Below are positions 52,652 to 59,514 of a stretch of DNA of 64,000 bases, in pieces. The position numbers were made by a program, and so were the translations under genes. The notes under the pieces are model-generated. The model saw only the letters and a program-made list of their open reading frames with translations, was not told where the DNA came from and ran no database searches. This DNA comes from Minisyncoccota bacterium (GTDB lineage Bacteria > Patescibacteria > Paceibacteria > UBA9973 > UBA918), in the NCBI GenBank assembly GCA_021734905.1, contig JAIPIB010000004.1, positions 1 to 64,000 on the forward strand. Reading direction: 5' to 3'. The first letter of the stretch is position 1. The number at the start of each line of letters is the position of its first letter.

Positions 52652-52730
52652 GGTTTCAATTACCCCTGGCCGCACCATTAGATAAGTCGGGCTTTTGCCC
52701 GGCTTTTCTAATGGTGGTGGGTAATTGAAA
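52652..52730. repeat. Direct copy of the tRNA-Gly 3' end closing a long hairpin
   Basis: At 52652-52677 the tRNA T-arm and acceptor are copied with one change and followed by an encoded CCA. A ccattaga/tctaatgg and gtcgggc/gcccggc hairpin then leads to gggtaattgaaa (52719-52730), which pairs back to the copied T-arm tttcaattaccc. The block is one large imperfect palindrome. Confidence 0.8.
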
Positions 52731-52739
52731 AAGCTTTTA

Positions 52740-52900
52740 AGTTAGATTGTGAGGCGTATGCCGAAGCAATCTAGCCAAAAGGTGTACTGAAGCAGTATGC
52801 TTTCGATTCTTCTTACAGAAGCTGTCTACTTTGCGGGTGTGGAACACCTCACAAAGTCTTGCGGAATGATGTTAAATCATTCCTCACCCTGGCCACACCA
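52740..52900 (+). other. tRNA-tail-mimicking hairpin element, Gly version
   Basis: An element of about 160 nt. After an agattg..caatct hairpin and the T-loop copy tttcgattc, a conserved block follows: cttct-tac-agaag hairpin, GCTGT, actttg...caaagt hairpin, CTTGCG, gaatgat..atcattc hairpin and CTCACCC. It ends in the acceptor-like ggccacacca. The same block order occurs at the tRNA-Pro locus on the minus strand (about 56265-56425), with compensatory changes in the stems. Confidence 0.65.
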
Positions 52901-52981
52901 TGTGTAGAATAGGCGGGAGGCTGTGAGACCGCAAAGTGGAGCTAACAGTGAAATGCCGACTCATAGTACAATTACCCAAGT

Positions 52982-53004
52982 AACCACCCTTTCCACGGGT
53001 GGTT
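52982..53004 (+). terminator. Terminator in the tRNA-Gly repeat region
   Basis: aaccaccc and gggtggtt pair around TTTCCAC and are followed by TTT. It may end a transcript running through the tRNA-Gly repeat region. Confidence 0.75.
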
Positions 53005-53020
53005 TTTATAAAAGACATCT

Positions 53021-53130
53021 TTAAGGACATTCAGATTTTTGAGTGGAAAATGTTGAAAACTGGGGAAAACTAAGTTGATATGTGGATAAAGGACACAAAT
53101 TTATAATAAAATGTCCTTAAAAAATGGCTT
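53021..53130. repeat. DnaA-box and AAGGACA repeat region
   Basis: TGTGGATAA (about 53081-53089, perfect DnaA box on the minus strand) is followed by aaggaca and tgtcctt as an inverted repeat, with another aaggaca at about 53034. The arrangement resembles 44026-44080. Confidence 0.45.
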
Positions 53131-53178
53131 AAGATATATGGATCGTCAAAATCCAAGACATCTACCGCAATATGTGCA

Positions 53179-53194
53179 TGTTTCACGTGAAACA
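53179..53194. promoter_or_regulatory. parS site, perfect consensus
   Basis: TGTTTCACGTGAAACA matches the ParB consensus TGTTNCACGTGAAACA at every fixed position. It is the first clear site of the cluster up to 53806. Confidence 0.85.
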
Positions 53195-53239
53195 TTTACG
53201 ATTTGTGCCTATACACTATATAGTTTCATATGAAACCAC

Positions 53240-53635
53240 ATGGCAAAACACAATGAAATTGGTAAATTAGGAGAGGATTTGGCCGCAAAATGGCTTAGAA
53301 ATATAGATTTTGCAATTCTGGAAAGGAACTACCTTAAAAAGTATGGAGAAATTGATATTGTTGCACGTGAAACAGAAATAATTCACTTTATTGAGGTTAA
53401 AACTGTTTCATATGAAACAAAGCGTATACTTGAAGACTCTGTTTCTCGTGGAACGTGGCGCCCTGAGGAAAATGTTCATTTTGAGAAACAAAAACGACTT
53501 GCGCGGACCATTGAGGCATGGATTCATGAAAATGAATATTATGGTGACTGGCAAATTGATGTCCTTACGGTACGAGTAGTTCCACGTGAAAAGTTTGCTA
53601 GTTTTATGATGATCGAGAACGTGATATTTGAATAG
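53240..53635 (+). CDS. YraN/UPF0102 nuclease-like protein
   Basis: The 131-aa protein starts MAKHNEIGKLGEDLAAKWL. It has the PD-(D/E)XK-like core YGEIDIVARETEIIHFIEVKTV (about residues 35-57), typical of the YraN/UPF0102 family. The C-terminal half keeps the usual WQIDVLTV strand. Function is unknown; it is thought to act on DNA. Its coding sequence hosts several parS-type palindromes, seen in protein as repeated RETE, YETK and PREK stretches. TATACACTATATAG lies close upstream. Confidence 0.88.
   Translation: MAKHNEIGKLGEDLAAKWLRNIDFAILERNYLKKYGEIDIVARETEIIHFIEVKTVSYETKRILEDSVSRGTWRPEENVHFEKQKRLARTIEAWIHENEYYGDWQIDVLTVRVVPREKFASFMMIENVIFE
53359..53374. promoter_or_regulatory. parS site inside yraN
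   Basis: TGTTGCACGTGAAACA is a perfect match to TGTTNCACGTGAAACA within coding sequence. Confidence 0.8.
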
Positions 53636-53658
53636 TTCCATGTGGAACAAAGGAATAA

Positions 53659-53674
53659 CGTTCCACGTGAAACA
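53659..53674. promoter_or_regulatory. parS site after yraN
   Basis: CGTTCCACGTGAAACA matches 15 of 16 consensus positions. Confidence 0.75.
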
Positions 53675-53790
53675 CATAATCTAATTATGTGACTAAAAAT
53701 CAATGTTTTGAGTTTAGTTAACATAGGTCTGGCCTATGTAACTATTTTTGAGTAGTAAAACAGTATGTTTCATATGAAACGTACCGTTTG

Positions 53791-53806
53791 TGTTCCGTGT
53801 GGAACA
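53791..53806. promoter_or_regulatory. parS-like palindrome
   Basis: TGTTCCGTGTGGAACA is a near-palindromic variant at the right edge of the cluster. Confidence 0.6.
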
Positions 53807-53807
53807 A

Positions 53808-54423
53808 TTACAAGATTTTTCTTATTTCTTCGTTGATTTCTGGGAATTCAGGTCCAATAAAGTGTCCTCGGTCTGTGAAGGTTATTAGTTTTGCAGTAGG
53901 GATGTTTTGCTTGAAATACTCAGCGTGGGTAAATGGGACGAGGTGATCGTCGGTTGAGTGGTATATTAAGATCTTTTGCACTTTCTTTTCTAGAATCCCT
54001 ATATTTTTGATGTCAAAATCAAAATCATTGCAGTCCCTGTACCCATATTCCTTATTACTAAAGGGTGTAGCGACAAGAAAAAGCGCTTTAATAGGGGAAG
54101 GGTACATCGTTTTCGAGCAAATATTTCACCAAAAAGTATCCTCCTTGAGAATGTCCTATAAGAATGACCTCGCCTGTAAGAAACTCAAAGTATCGTTCAA
54201 ATCATATTTTCCACTCAATGTACTTCGCGTTTTGCTTGTTGGGCATCGTGGGTAAGAATACATCATGATTTGATCCAAATTCTTCTCGAATTGTGTCTTT
54301 CCACCGTTTGGCATGTTCGTGGCCGAAGAGGTCGTAGATTGGCTCATTTCATAAGTATCCAAGAAAATCCTCGTATTTGTTAAAGGATTCAGCACCGTGA
54401 ACAATTAATATTTGAGTTTTCAT
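53808..54423 (-). pseudogene. Decayed RBBP9-like serine hydrolase
   Basis: Read from the ATG at 54421-54423 (MKTQILIVHGAESFNKYEDF), the frame matches the intact paralogue at 57835-58455, including NAKYIEWKI, EVILIGHSQGGYFLVKYL, then KALFLVATPF and the C-terminal TDRGHFIGPEFPEI. It is broken by two in-frame TGA codons, one of which replaces the Trp of the paralogue's WKIWFER. One extra base near 54105 shifts the last third into another frame. It is a recent decay product or sequencing-error victim; recoding of TGA is unlikely because other genes here read TGA as stop. Confidence 0.85.
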
Positions 54424-54479
54424 GGTATAAAAAGTGTAGCACAGCTTTAAAGGTCGCGTGTTTATTGTACAAAAACAGA

Positions 54480-54527
54480 AACCGCCACCAACATTGATGA
54501 CGGAATCCGTCGGATGTTGTGGCGGTT
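54480..54527 (-). terminator. Terminator of the 54.5 kb membrane protein gene
   Basis: Arms aaccgccac.caacat and atgttgtggcggtt enclose a second gacgg/ccgtc hairpin. On the minus strand the stem is followed by a T-rich run. Confidence 0.8.
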
Positions 54528-54915
54528 ATGCCCGTTGAAGGGCTTGGACTTGTTGTGGCTGGGTTGCGGGTCGTACGGGACTTCTTTGACTTGGACGTTG
54601 TATTTCGTCTCCAGAATGCTCAAAAAGCGGAAGTTGCCCCATCCGTTCTTCGTTTTCGGCTATCCATTTTGATAACTTAATGTATGGGCAGGAAGCCCAA
54701 AAAGCCTCCCATAAGAAACCTGCGCCCATCAAAAAGGCAAATGCAACAGCCACGTATTTCCAGGTGCCTTCACTGGTTGAGGTCAGGAATGGTGTGACTC
54801 CAACAAAGAGGCTTGCGAGCACCAATTCGGGCAAAGTTGCTGTGAATCCTCGAAGAAAGAGCAGTTCGGAGCCGGAAAATTCGATCCCCGTTGTAATGCC
54901 AAATTTAAGTTTCAT
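54526..54915 (-). CDS. Membrane protein with strong Shine-Dalgarno
   Basis: From the ATG at 54915 (MKLKFGITTGIEFSG) the product is 129 aa with two hydrophobic segments (LPELVLASLFVGVTPFL; YVAVAFAFLMGAGFLWEAFW) and a Gln/Pro/Arg-rich tail. AAGGAGG lies 8 bases before this ATG, so the ORF extension to 54996 is rejected. The family is unknown. A TTGACC-17-CATAAT promoter is upstream and a terminator overlaps the stop codon, making a self-contained unit. Confidence 0.72.
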   Translation of the reverse strand: MKLKFGITTGIEFSGSELLFLRGFTATLPELVLASLFVGVTPFLTSTSEGTWKYVAVAFAFLMGAGFLWEAFWASCPYIKLSKWIAENEERMGQLPLFEHSGDEIQRPSQRSPVRPATQPQQVQALQRA

Positions 54916-54963
54916 GGAAAACCCTCCTTGAAAAATTGTAAGTGGAGCTACGTTACTGTATAT

Positions 54964-54992
54964 ATTATGCAGGAGATAATGTATTTGGTCAA
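54964..54992 (-). promoter_or_regulatory. Sigma70-type promoter for the 54.5 kb gene
   Basis: Minus-strand TTGACC (54987-54992), 17-bp spacer, CATAAT (54964-54969), about 45 bases upstream of the ATG. Confidence 0.6.
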
Positions 54993-55048
54993 CCAAGCAG
55001 TATGTGGTTAAAATTATCTTTATCTATGTAGGTGCAATATAATTTTGA

Positions 55049-55054
55049 TATAAT
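55049..55054 (+). promoter_or_regulatory. TATAAT immediately before the Nudix start
   Basis: TGATATAAT-CGAGT-ATG places transcription start at or within a base of the ATG at 55060. This is one of the clearest leaderless arrangements in the window. Confidence 0.6.
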
Positions 55055-55059
55055 CGAGT

Positions 55060-55491
55060 ATGATTTTTAAGAAGGAACCAGTTGATTTTAAAACTAAAAT
55101 GGACGTTGTCGCATGTTATGTTCAACATAAAGGGAAGTTCCTTTTGCTCAAGAGACAGCCCCATAAGTCGCATGGTGGGAAGTGGGGTCTTCCGGCAGGG
55201 AAGGTAGGTGTGGGGGAAAGTTACGAGAGCGCTGTCGTAAGAGAAGTATCTGAAGAGACAGGTATTGAAATTAAAAAAGAAGATTTTAAACAACTTCAAA
55301 CATTGTGGGTACGGATTGAAGGTTTGGATTTTCAGTATCACACGTTTGCAGTAGAACTTGCTTCTTTGTTAGAGATAACCCTTAGTGATGAGGAACATCA
55401 AGAGTATGTTTGGGTATCACCAGAAGAATCACTTCAAGTTGATACGATTCATGATTTAAGAGAATGTACGAAACTGTTTTTTAGTCTCTAA
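55060..55491 (+). CDS. Nudix hydrolase
   Basis: The 143-aa protein has a complete Nudix box, GKVGVGESYESAVVREVSEETGI (family pattern G-x5-E-x7-R-E-U-x-E-E-x-G-U), at about residues 47-69. Nudix enzymes hydrolyse nucleoside diphosphates linked to another group; the substrate is not evident. The start is leaderless. It is divergent from the 54.5 kb membrane protein gene. Confidence 0.9.
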   Translation: MIFKKEPVDFKTKMDVVACYVQHKGKFLLLKRQPHKSHGGKWGLPAGKVGVGESYESAVVREVSEETGIEIKKEDFKQLQTLWVRIEGLDFQYHTFAVELASLLEITLSDEEHQEYVWVSPEESLQVDTIHDLRECTKLFFSL

Positions 55492-55533
55492 ATCATTCCT
55501 TCGTGGTTGATTTTTTTAAGGTATACTTCGTGT

Positions 55534-56094
55534 ATGAATATAATTTTTCTTATCATAGTTTTTCTTCTCGGGGTTGGGACGTATGCGGGCGTTAATTATC
55601 TAAATGACAAAAACCCTGTAGACTCAAGTATCGATACTGTTGAGATGATACCTAGTGAAAAAGCTGATATAAAGGTGGCTGAGCCAGCCGAAGAGACAAA
55701 AACTACTGTGTCCAAAGGTAGCCCAACGATAGATCTAAGTAATCAAGGGCTCGTCAAAGTCCAAGGATCTATTTTTGATAAAATAAACACGGAAGTACTC
55801 AATCTTTCAAACAATAACCTCAGTGGGTCATTGTCATCAGAGATCGGGCACTTAAAAAATCTCCGCATTTTGGATCTCAGCAACAATAACTTCACCGGTG
55901 TGCCGGCAGAAATTGGACAACTTTCGAATCTCGAAGTGCTTGATTTGTCAGGGAATCCAATCACCGGCCTTCCGTATGAGCTTGGAAACCTTAAGAATTT
56001 GAAAATCCTTGATCTCAGAAATACCAATTATTCAGAGCAGGACCTCACGGTCATTAAAGCAGGACTTCCTCAAAATATTGAAATCCTTAAATGA
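55534..56094 (+). CDS. Anchored leucine-rich-repeat protein
   Basis: From the ATG at 55534 (186 aa) a signal or anchor (MNIIFLIIVFLLGVGTYAGV) is followed by a Lys/Glu/Thr linker. Four to five bacterial leucine-rich repeats follow (TEVLNLSNNNLSGSLSSEI; LRILDLSNNNFTGVPAEIG; LEVLDLSGNPITGLPYELG; LKILDLRNTNYSEQDL). It would be surface exposed and may bind proteins. TATACT is only six bases before the ATG, so it is likely leaderless. Confidence 0.85.
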   Translation: MNIIFLIIVFLLGVGTYAGVNYLNDKNPVDSSIDTVEMIPSEKADIKVAEPAEETKTTVSKGSPTIDLSNQGLVKVQGSIFDKINTEVLNLSNNNLSGSLSSEIGHLKNLRILDLSNNNFTGVPAEIGQLSNLEVLDLSGNPITGLPYELGNLKNLKILDLRNTNYSEQDLTVIKAGLPQNIEILK

Positions 56095-56264
56095 GAATAA
56101 GGAACACTGAAACTTACAGTTTCAGTACCCATTCAGGATAATCTTCTTCGCTTCACTCGAAAAGATATCTCTGAATAGCTTCAGTTCCATATTGTCGTGG
56201 AGTCAGGGATCTTTCATTACATGAACGGTTCAGGTTGTATGACCGTTTCTTCTTTTAGTATTTG
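56095..56264. other. Gene-free stretch with a recurring hairpin
   Basis: ctgaaact-tac-agtttcagtac at 56107-56128 is a perfect hairpin. Its 20 nt gaaacttacagtttcagtac recur in reverse orientation in both 136-bp repeats (46777-46796 and 48766-48785). The rest shows no gene. Confidence 0.55.
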
Positions 56265-56425
56265 TCGGGGAGCCGGGTGAGACAGTCCTGGAGGCTGTCG
56301 CAAGACCTTGAGCAGTTGTTGCGAAAGGTGTACAGCGTCTGTAAGACGGAATCCGGACCACTCCTTTCTCCGAAAGCCACAATAATCTCCCAGATTATTG
56401 GTTCAATTTGGTGTCTTTGTCCTAG
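56265..56425 (-). other. tRNA-tail-mimicking hairpin element, Pro version
   Basis: On the minus strand, downstream of tRNA-Pro, GTGGTCCGGATTC copies the tRNA T-stem and loop. A cgtct-tac-agacg hairpin, GCTGT, acctt..aaggt hairpin, CTTGCG, acag..ctgt hairpin and CTCA follow, and the element ends with CCCGGCTCCCCGA, the tRNA-Pro 3' end. The block order and single-stranded motifs match the tRNA-Gly element at 52740-52900. The hairpin stems differ by compensatory changes. Confidence 0.65.
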
Positions 56426-56431
56426 TCTGGG

Positions 56432-56502
56432 TCGGGGAGCCGGGAATCGAACCCGGACCACTCGGTCCCAAACCGAGTACACTACCACTATGCTACACCC
56501 CG
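56432..56502 (-). tRNA. tRNA-Pro (anticodon TGG)
   Basis: On the minus strand, acceptor CGGGGTG pairs with CTCCCCG (one T-T mismatch), with discriminator A. The anticodon stem CTCGG/CCGAG carries the loop TTTGGGA (TGG), and the T-arm is CCGGG-TTCGATT-CCCGG. CCA is not encoded. Partial copies lie on both sides. Confidence 0.94.
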
Positions 56503-56546
56503 ACCAAGACAGGGACGAGATCTAAGACCAAGACACCAAACTGAAC

Positions 56547-56583
56547 CCCAAACCGAGTACACTACCACTATGCTACACCCCGA
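56547..56583 (-). repeat. 5' half copy of tRNA-Pro
   Basis: 37 nt identical to the tRNA-Pro 5' half (56467-56503), from the first bases to the anticodon loop where it breaks off. It lies 44 bp upstream of the intact gene in transcription order. It is a tRNA half gene or an insertion scar. Confidence 0.9.
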
Positions 56584-56594
56584 TGCAGCGAGAG

Positions 56595-56701
56595 AAGTCA
56601 CAAGGCTGTAATTCACTCTCGCAAATATCTTAAATCAAAGTTTACTTGGATTTAAGATATTTGCGAGAGTGAAAGTATGCTTTGCATACGCCTTGTGACT
56701 T
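56595..56701. repeat. 107-nt two-level hairpin
   Basis: The outer arms are aagtcacaaggc (56595) and gccttgtgactt (56690), 12 bp. The inner arms are 23 bp perfect, cactctcgcaaatatcttaa+atc (56614-56636) pairing with 56649-56671. A side hairpin gtatgc..gcatac lies between. There is no poly-T tail, so it is not a simple terminator; it may be a MITE-like element or an RNA. Confidence 0.85.
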
Positions 56702-56917
56702 CCGAGCAAAGAGGGAATGTATCGAGCCGTCAGGCGAGGATACACCTCAACTTACCCAATTACGAAATCAGAATGTCTAACTTCGTGACCACGATAATAC
56801 CATCCGTAGGCTAAAAATGCGAATACCAGCCCATGTGTTTGAAGAAGATTCATGAGTGTCACATTCTAGGAATTTAGTATTTTTGGATGTATTCAAAACT
56901 CTGTTACAATACCGCCG

Positions 56918-57838
56918 ATGATTACACATTATTTTAAGACAACAGAGGATACACAGCTTTCCACATGTCCTGAACCAAGAGTTGGAATCTGGACGCATGT
57001 TGTTGCTCCGAAAGAGGAGGAGCTTGAGGCACTTTCGGAACTCTATGGACTTGATGAAACAATTATCAAGGACATTGAAGACTTTTTTGAGGTGCCCCGT
57101 TTTGAACAAGAGGGAACTGCTTCATACTTTTTTACGAGATACCCCTATGATCTTGAAGATATTGATATTGATACAGTACCTATTCTGATCGTTCTCGGTG
57201 AAACATTTTTGATCACCATAGCAGAACAGGAAGTGCCGTTTTTAAAACCTTTTTTAGATGGGAAGAGAATTTTTTCTACAACACATAAAACAAAATTGTT
57301 TTTGGAATTTGTATCAGAACTCATGATTACTTATGAGCGTAAACTGACACGAACACGAAAGATGGTGCTCCGAGACACGGGAAGAGTTCGATCAATTAAA
57401 GCTCGAGATATTCAGAGGCTGGTATTTTTTGAACAGGAAATCAATGAGACTATCTCAGCGCTTGTTCCAACACATGATTGGCTGAAGCAACTTACCAAAG
57501 GGAATTACATTCAGATGTTTAGTGAAGACCGCGAACTTCTTGAGGATCTTCTCATTGCGAACAATCAGTTAGTTGATTCATCAAAGTCGATTCTCAAGAC
57601 AATTCAAAATATTCGTGGAGCAAGTGAATCGATCCTGACACAGAAATTGAATAGCACTATCAGAATGCTTACAGGATTGACGATTGTTCTTACTATCCCA
57701 ACACTGATCTCGTCACTGTTTGGTATGAACGTACCACTTCCATTGCAAAACAACCCATATGGCTTCTGGTTAATCATTACAATCATTGTTGTGGCGGTAG
57801 CGTTCACAATCTACTTCTTACGTAATCGTTGGATATGA
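56918..57838 (+). CDS. corA: CorA-family divalent cation transporter
   Basis: A pentameric Mg2+/Co2+ channel. The 306-aa protein has a cytoplasmic N-domain and long stalk helices. Two C-terminal membrane helices follow, the first ending in the GMN motif (LFGMNVPLPLQ) near residue 270 that forms the selectivity filter. TACAAT lies eight bases before the ATG, suggesting a leaderless mRNA. The stop codon overlaps the start of the next gene (ATGA). Confidence 0.94.
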   Translation: MITHYFKTTEDTQLSTCPEPRVGIWTHVVAPKEEELEALSELYGLDETIIKDIEDFFEVPRFEQEGTASYFFTRYPYDLEDIDIDTVPILIVLGETFLITIAEQEVPFLKPFLDGKRIFSTTHKTKLFLEFVSELMITYERKLTRTRKMVLRDTGRVRSIKARDIQRLVFFEQEINETISALVPTHDWLKQLTKGNYIQMFSEDRELLEDLLIANNQLVDSSKSILKTIQNIRGASESILTQKLNSTIRMLTGLTIVLTIPTLISSLFGMNVPLPLQNNPYGFWLIITIIVVAVAFTIYFLRNRWI

Positions 57839-58455
57839 ATATAGAGAAGAAACAAATTGTATTCATTCACGGTGGAAATGCATATAGCGAGTATAAAAAT
57901 TTTCTTGAATGGCTACGCGTAAAAGAAATTGAAGACCCGCTTGAAGAAGGTGTTTTTAAAAAATGGCAACCAACGTTGCGTACATCACTTTCGCAATCAT
58001 ATGACGTTTATTACCCAGCAATGCCGAATAGTAAAAATGCGAAGTATGAGGAGTGGAAGATATGGTTTGAGCGGCATCACGCGTTTCTCCGGGACGGCGT
58101 CACTCTCATAGGGCACTCGCTCGGGGGATACTTTTTGGCAAAGTACCTTAGTGAAGAAAAAATGCCAGTTTCGGTACACGCGCTGTATTTCCTCGCGGCA
58201 CCTTTCGAGAATGATGATTTTGGTGGGGAAGATGGAGGAGACTTTGCGTTTGATTCACAAAATCTCCATCGACTTGCTCTGCAAGTCGATGGAGTGTACA
58301 TTTTTCATTCCAAAGATGACTCTGTTGTTCCATACACACACGCACTAAAGTATGCAGAAGCACTCCCCGGTGCAGAGCTTGTATCATTTGAAGATAAAAA
58401 TCATTTTCTCCATGAAAAATTTCCTGAAATTATTGAACATATTCAGAAACATTAA
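57835..58455 (+). CDS. RBBP9-like serine hydrolase
   Basis: From the ATG at 57835 the 206-aa protein begins MNIEKKQIVFIHGGNAY. It has the nucleophile elbow LIGHSLGGYFLAKYL and the late catalytic Asp and His in FHSKDDSVVPYTHA and EDKNHFLHEKFPEI. RBBP9/YdeN-type alpha/beta hydrolases are small serine hydrolases of unclear substrate. The start overlaps the corA stop (ATGA), implying translational coupling. A decayed paralogue lies at 53808-54423. Confidence 0.88.
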   Translation: MNIEKKQIVFIHGGNAYSEYKNFLEWLRVKEIEDPLEEGVFKKWQPTLRTSLSQSYDVYYPAMPNSKNAKYEEWKIWFERHHAFLRDGVTLIGHSLGGYFLAKYLSEEKMPVSVHALYFLAAPFENDDFGGEDGGDFAFDSQNLHRLALQVDGVYIFHSKDDSVVPYTHALKYAEALPGAELVSFEDKNHFLHEKFPEIIEHIQKH

Positions 58456-59252
58456 TCTTCCTTAGAAGATTTGTCACCCAAAATATTTGTTGATTCCCCG
58501 TACTCACCTTGGGTTTTTTTCCAGAGGAGCTCAAATATTTGTTGCATTGCATGGGCAAATTCAGTGCTTTCAATAATAATTGCTTGCTTGGAGTGCATAA
58601 TGACGATACGGACACCCCACCCAAACATTTCAAAAGAACAGTCTGCACTATAAATTGATTCAGGGAGGAATTTTGCATTGATACTCCCTACCGAAGTACC
58701 AAAAAATCTTTTATAAGGCTGTAGGTCTTTGTCGTCGGGGGTGAACCCACGCACGCTGATGTTGAGTTTTATTTTTGCTTCATTCCATGGGATAAAGACC
58801 TCGTTGTGTACTTCTTGTTCAATATCGCGCGCTCGAGCAAAAAACCCAACAATCTCCGTACCTTCAAAATCCTTTAACTTATATTCATAAGCTTGTTTGA
58901 GTCCTGCAGTTCCTTCAAAGTAAAGAATATTCGGCTTGTCGCTCTTCTTTCGTTGCATTGCGAGAAGTTCGGGGATTACTTTCTTTGCTTCTTTCACTCG
59001 TTGCTCCACATCCTCAACATAACTTTCGGGGGAGCGTGCTATATACATGCGTTTTTTCTCACCCGTCATCTGCACAATGAGTCCTTTTTCTACGAGTTCC
59101 TCCGCAATAACGTACGCAGTGGGGCGTTTAAGCCGAGATTTTTTTGCAATTTTATATGGTGTAGATGGGCCAAGTTCAAGAAGGGCAAGGTAGACGCGTG
59201 CCTCCTTTTCGGTGAGATTTAGTTTCTTCAGAGCTTGAATAAGTGGTTCCAT
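58452..59252 (-). CDS. TrmB-type transcription regulator
   Basis: The 266-aa protein has an N-terminal winged helix (LTEKEARVYLALLELGPSTPYKIA; RLKRPTAYVIAEELVEKGLI), a coiled coil (VEDVEQRVKEAKKVIPELLA) and a C-terminal sensor-like domain. TrmB regulators usually respond to sugars or redox in archaea and some bacteria; the ligand here is unknown. Its stop overlaps the end of the hydrolase gene on the other strand. Confidence 0.87.
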   Translation of the reverse strand: MEPLIQALKKLNLTEKEARVYLALLELGPSTPYKIAKKSRLKRPTAYVIAEELVEKGLIVQMTGEKKRMYIARSPESYVEDVEQRVKEAKKVIPELLAMQRKKSDKPNILYFEGTAGLKQAYEYKLKDFEGTEIVGFFARARDIEQEVHNEVFIPWNEAKIKLNISVRGFTPDDKDLQPYKRFFGTSVGSINAKFLPESIYSADCSFEMFGWGVRIVIMHSKQAIIIESTEFAHAMQQIFELLWKKTQGEYGESTNILGDKSSKED

Positions 59253-59388
59253 AGAGCAAGTATAGCGAATATATAAAAATAGTCAATAATTTTGACAAAT
59301 ACAAAGTAGATATTGAATATATCTATATTTATAAACATAAAATAAAGAATTAAGCAGATACATTCTGTTTTAAAATAGACAGTAATAT

Positions 59389-59417
59389 TGACATAGCGCA
59401 AATACTCCGGTATTATA
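59389..59417 (+). promoter_or_regulatory. Consensus sigma70 promoter of the small-gene array
   Basis: TTGACA, exactly 17 bp, TATTAT. It drives a leader of about 90 nt containing tgataa..ttatca and gcgaatttttcgc hairpins, and ends in GGTAAGGAG before the ATG at 59515. Confidence 0.8.
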
Positions 59418-59514
59418 TTGCACAGTTGATAAGCAAGAAATTATCAGATCTTTCAAATCCGCGAATTTTTCGCAACCTACATGCCTGGGGGTCAAACTGG
59501 GTAAGGAGATGAGC

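Larger units (their letters stand above)
53179..53806. promoter_or_regulatory. parS centromere-like cluster (about ten sites)
   Basis: Sites at 53179, 53223 (core 14-mer with CATATG), 53359, 53404 (TGTTTCATATGAAACA), 53440 (degenerate), 53578, 53634, 53659, 53766 and 53791 share the TGTTYCA..TGAAACA/TGGAACA frame. Several lie inside the yraN coding sequence. The density in 630 bp strongly suggests a ParB loading zone for chromosome segregation. No parA or parB gene is in the window. Confidence 0.8.

Noticed and set aside
52433..52900. tRNA-Gly with a classical group I intron
   Set aside because: The interrupted copy lacks the tRNA 5' half, and no group I core elements (P7, guanosine site) are recognisable.
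53240..54423. TGA recoding as Trp or Gly
   Set aside because: Only the hydrolase pseudogene has in-frame TGA, and it also carries a frameshift; corA and other intact genes end with TGA.
46603..56701. CRISPR array
   Set aside because: The repeats are tRNA-derived, few and irregularly spaced, with no cas genes.
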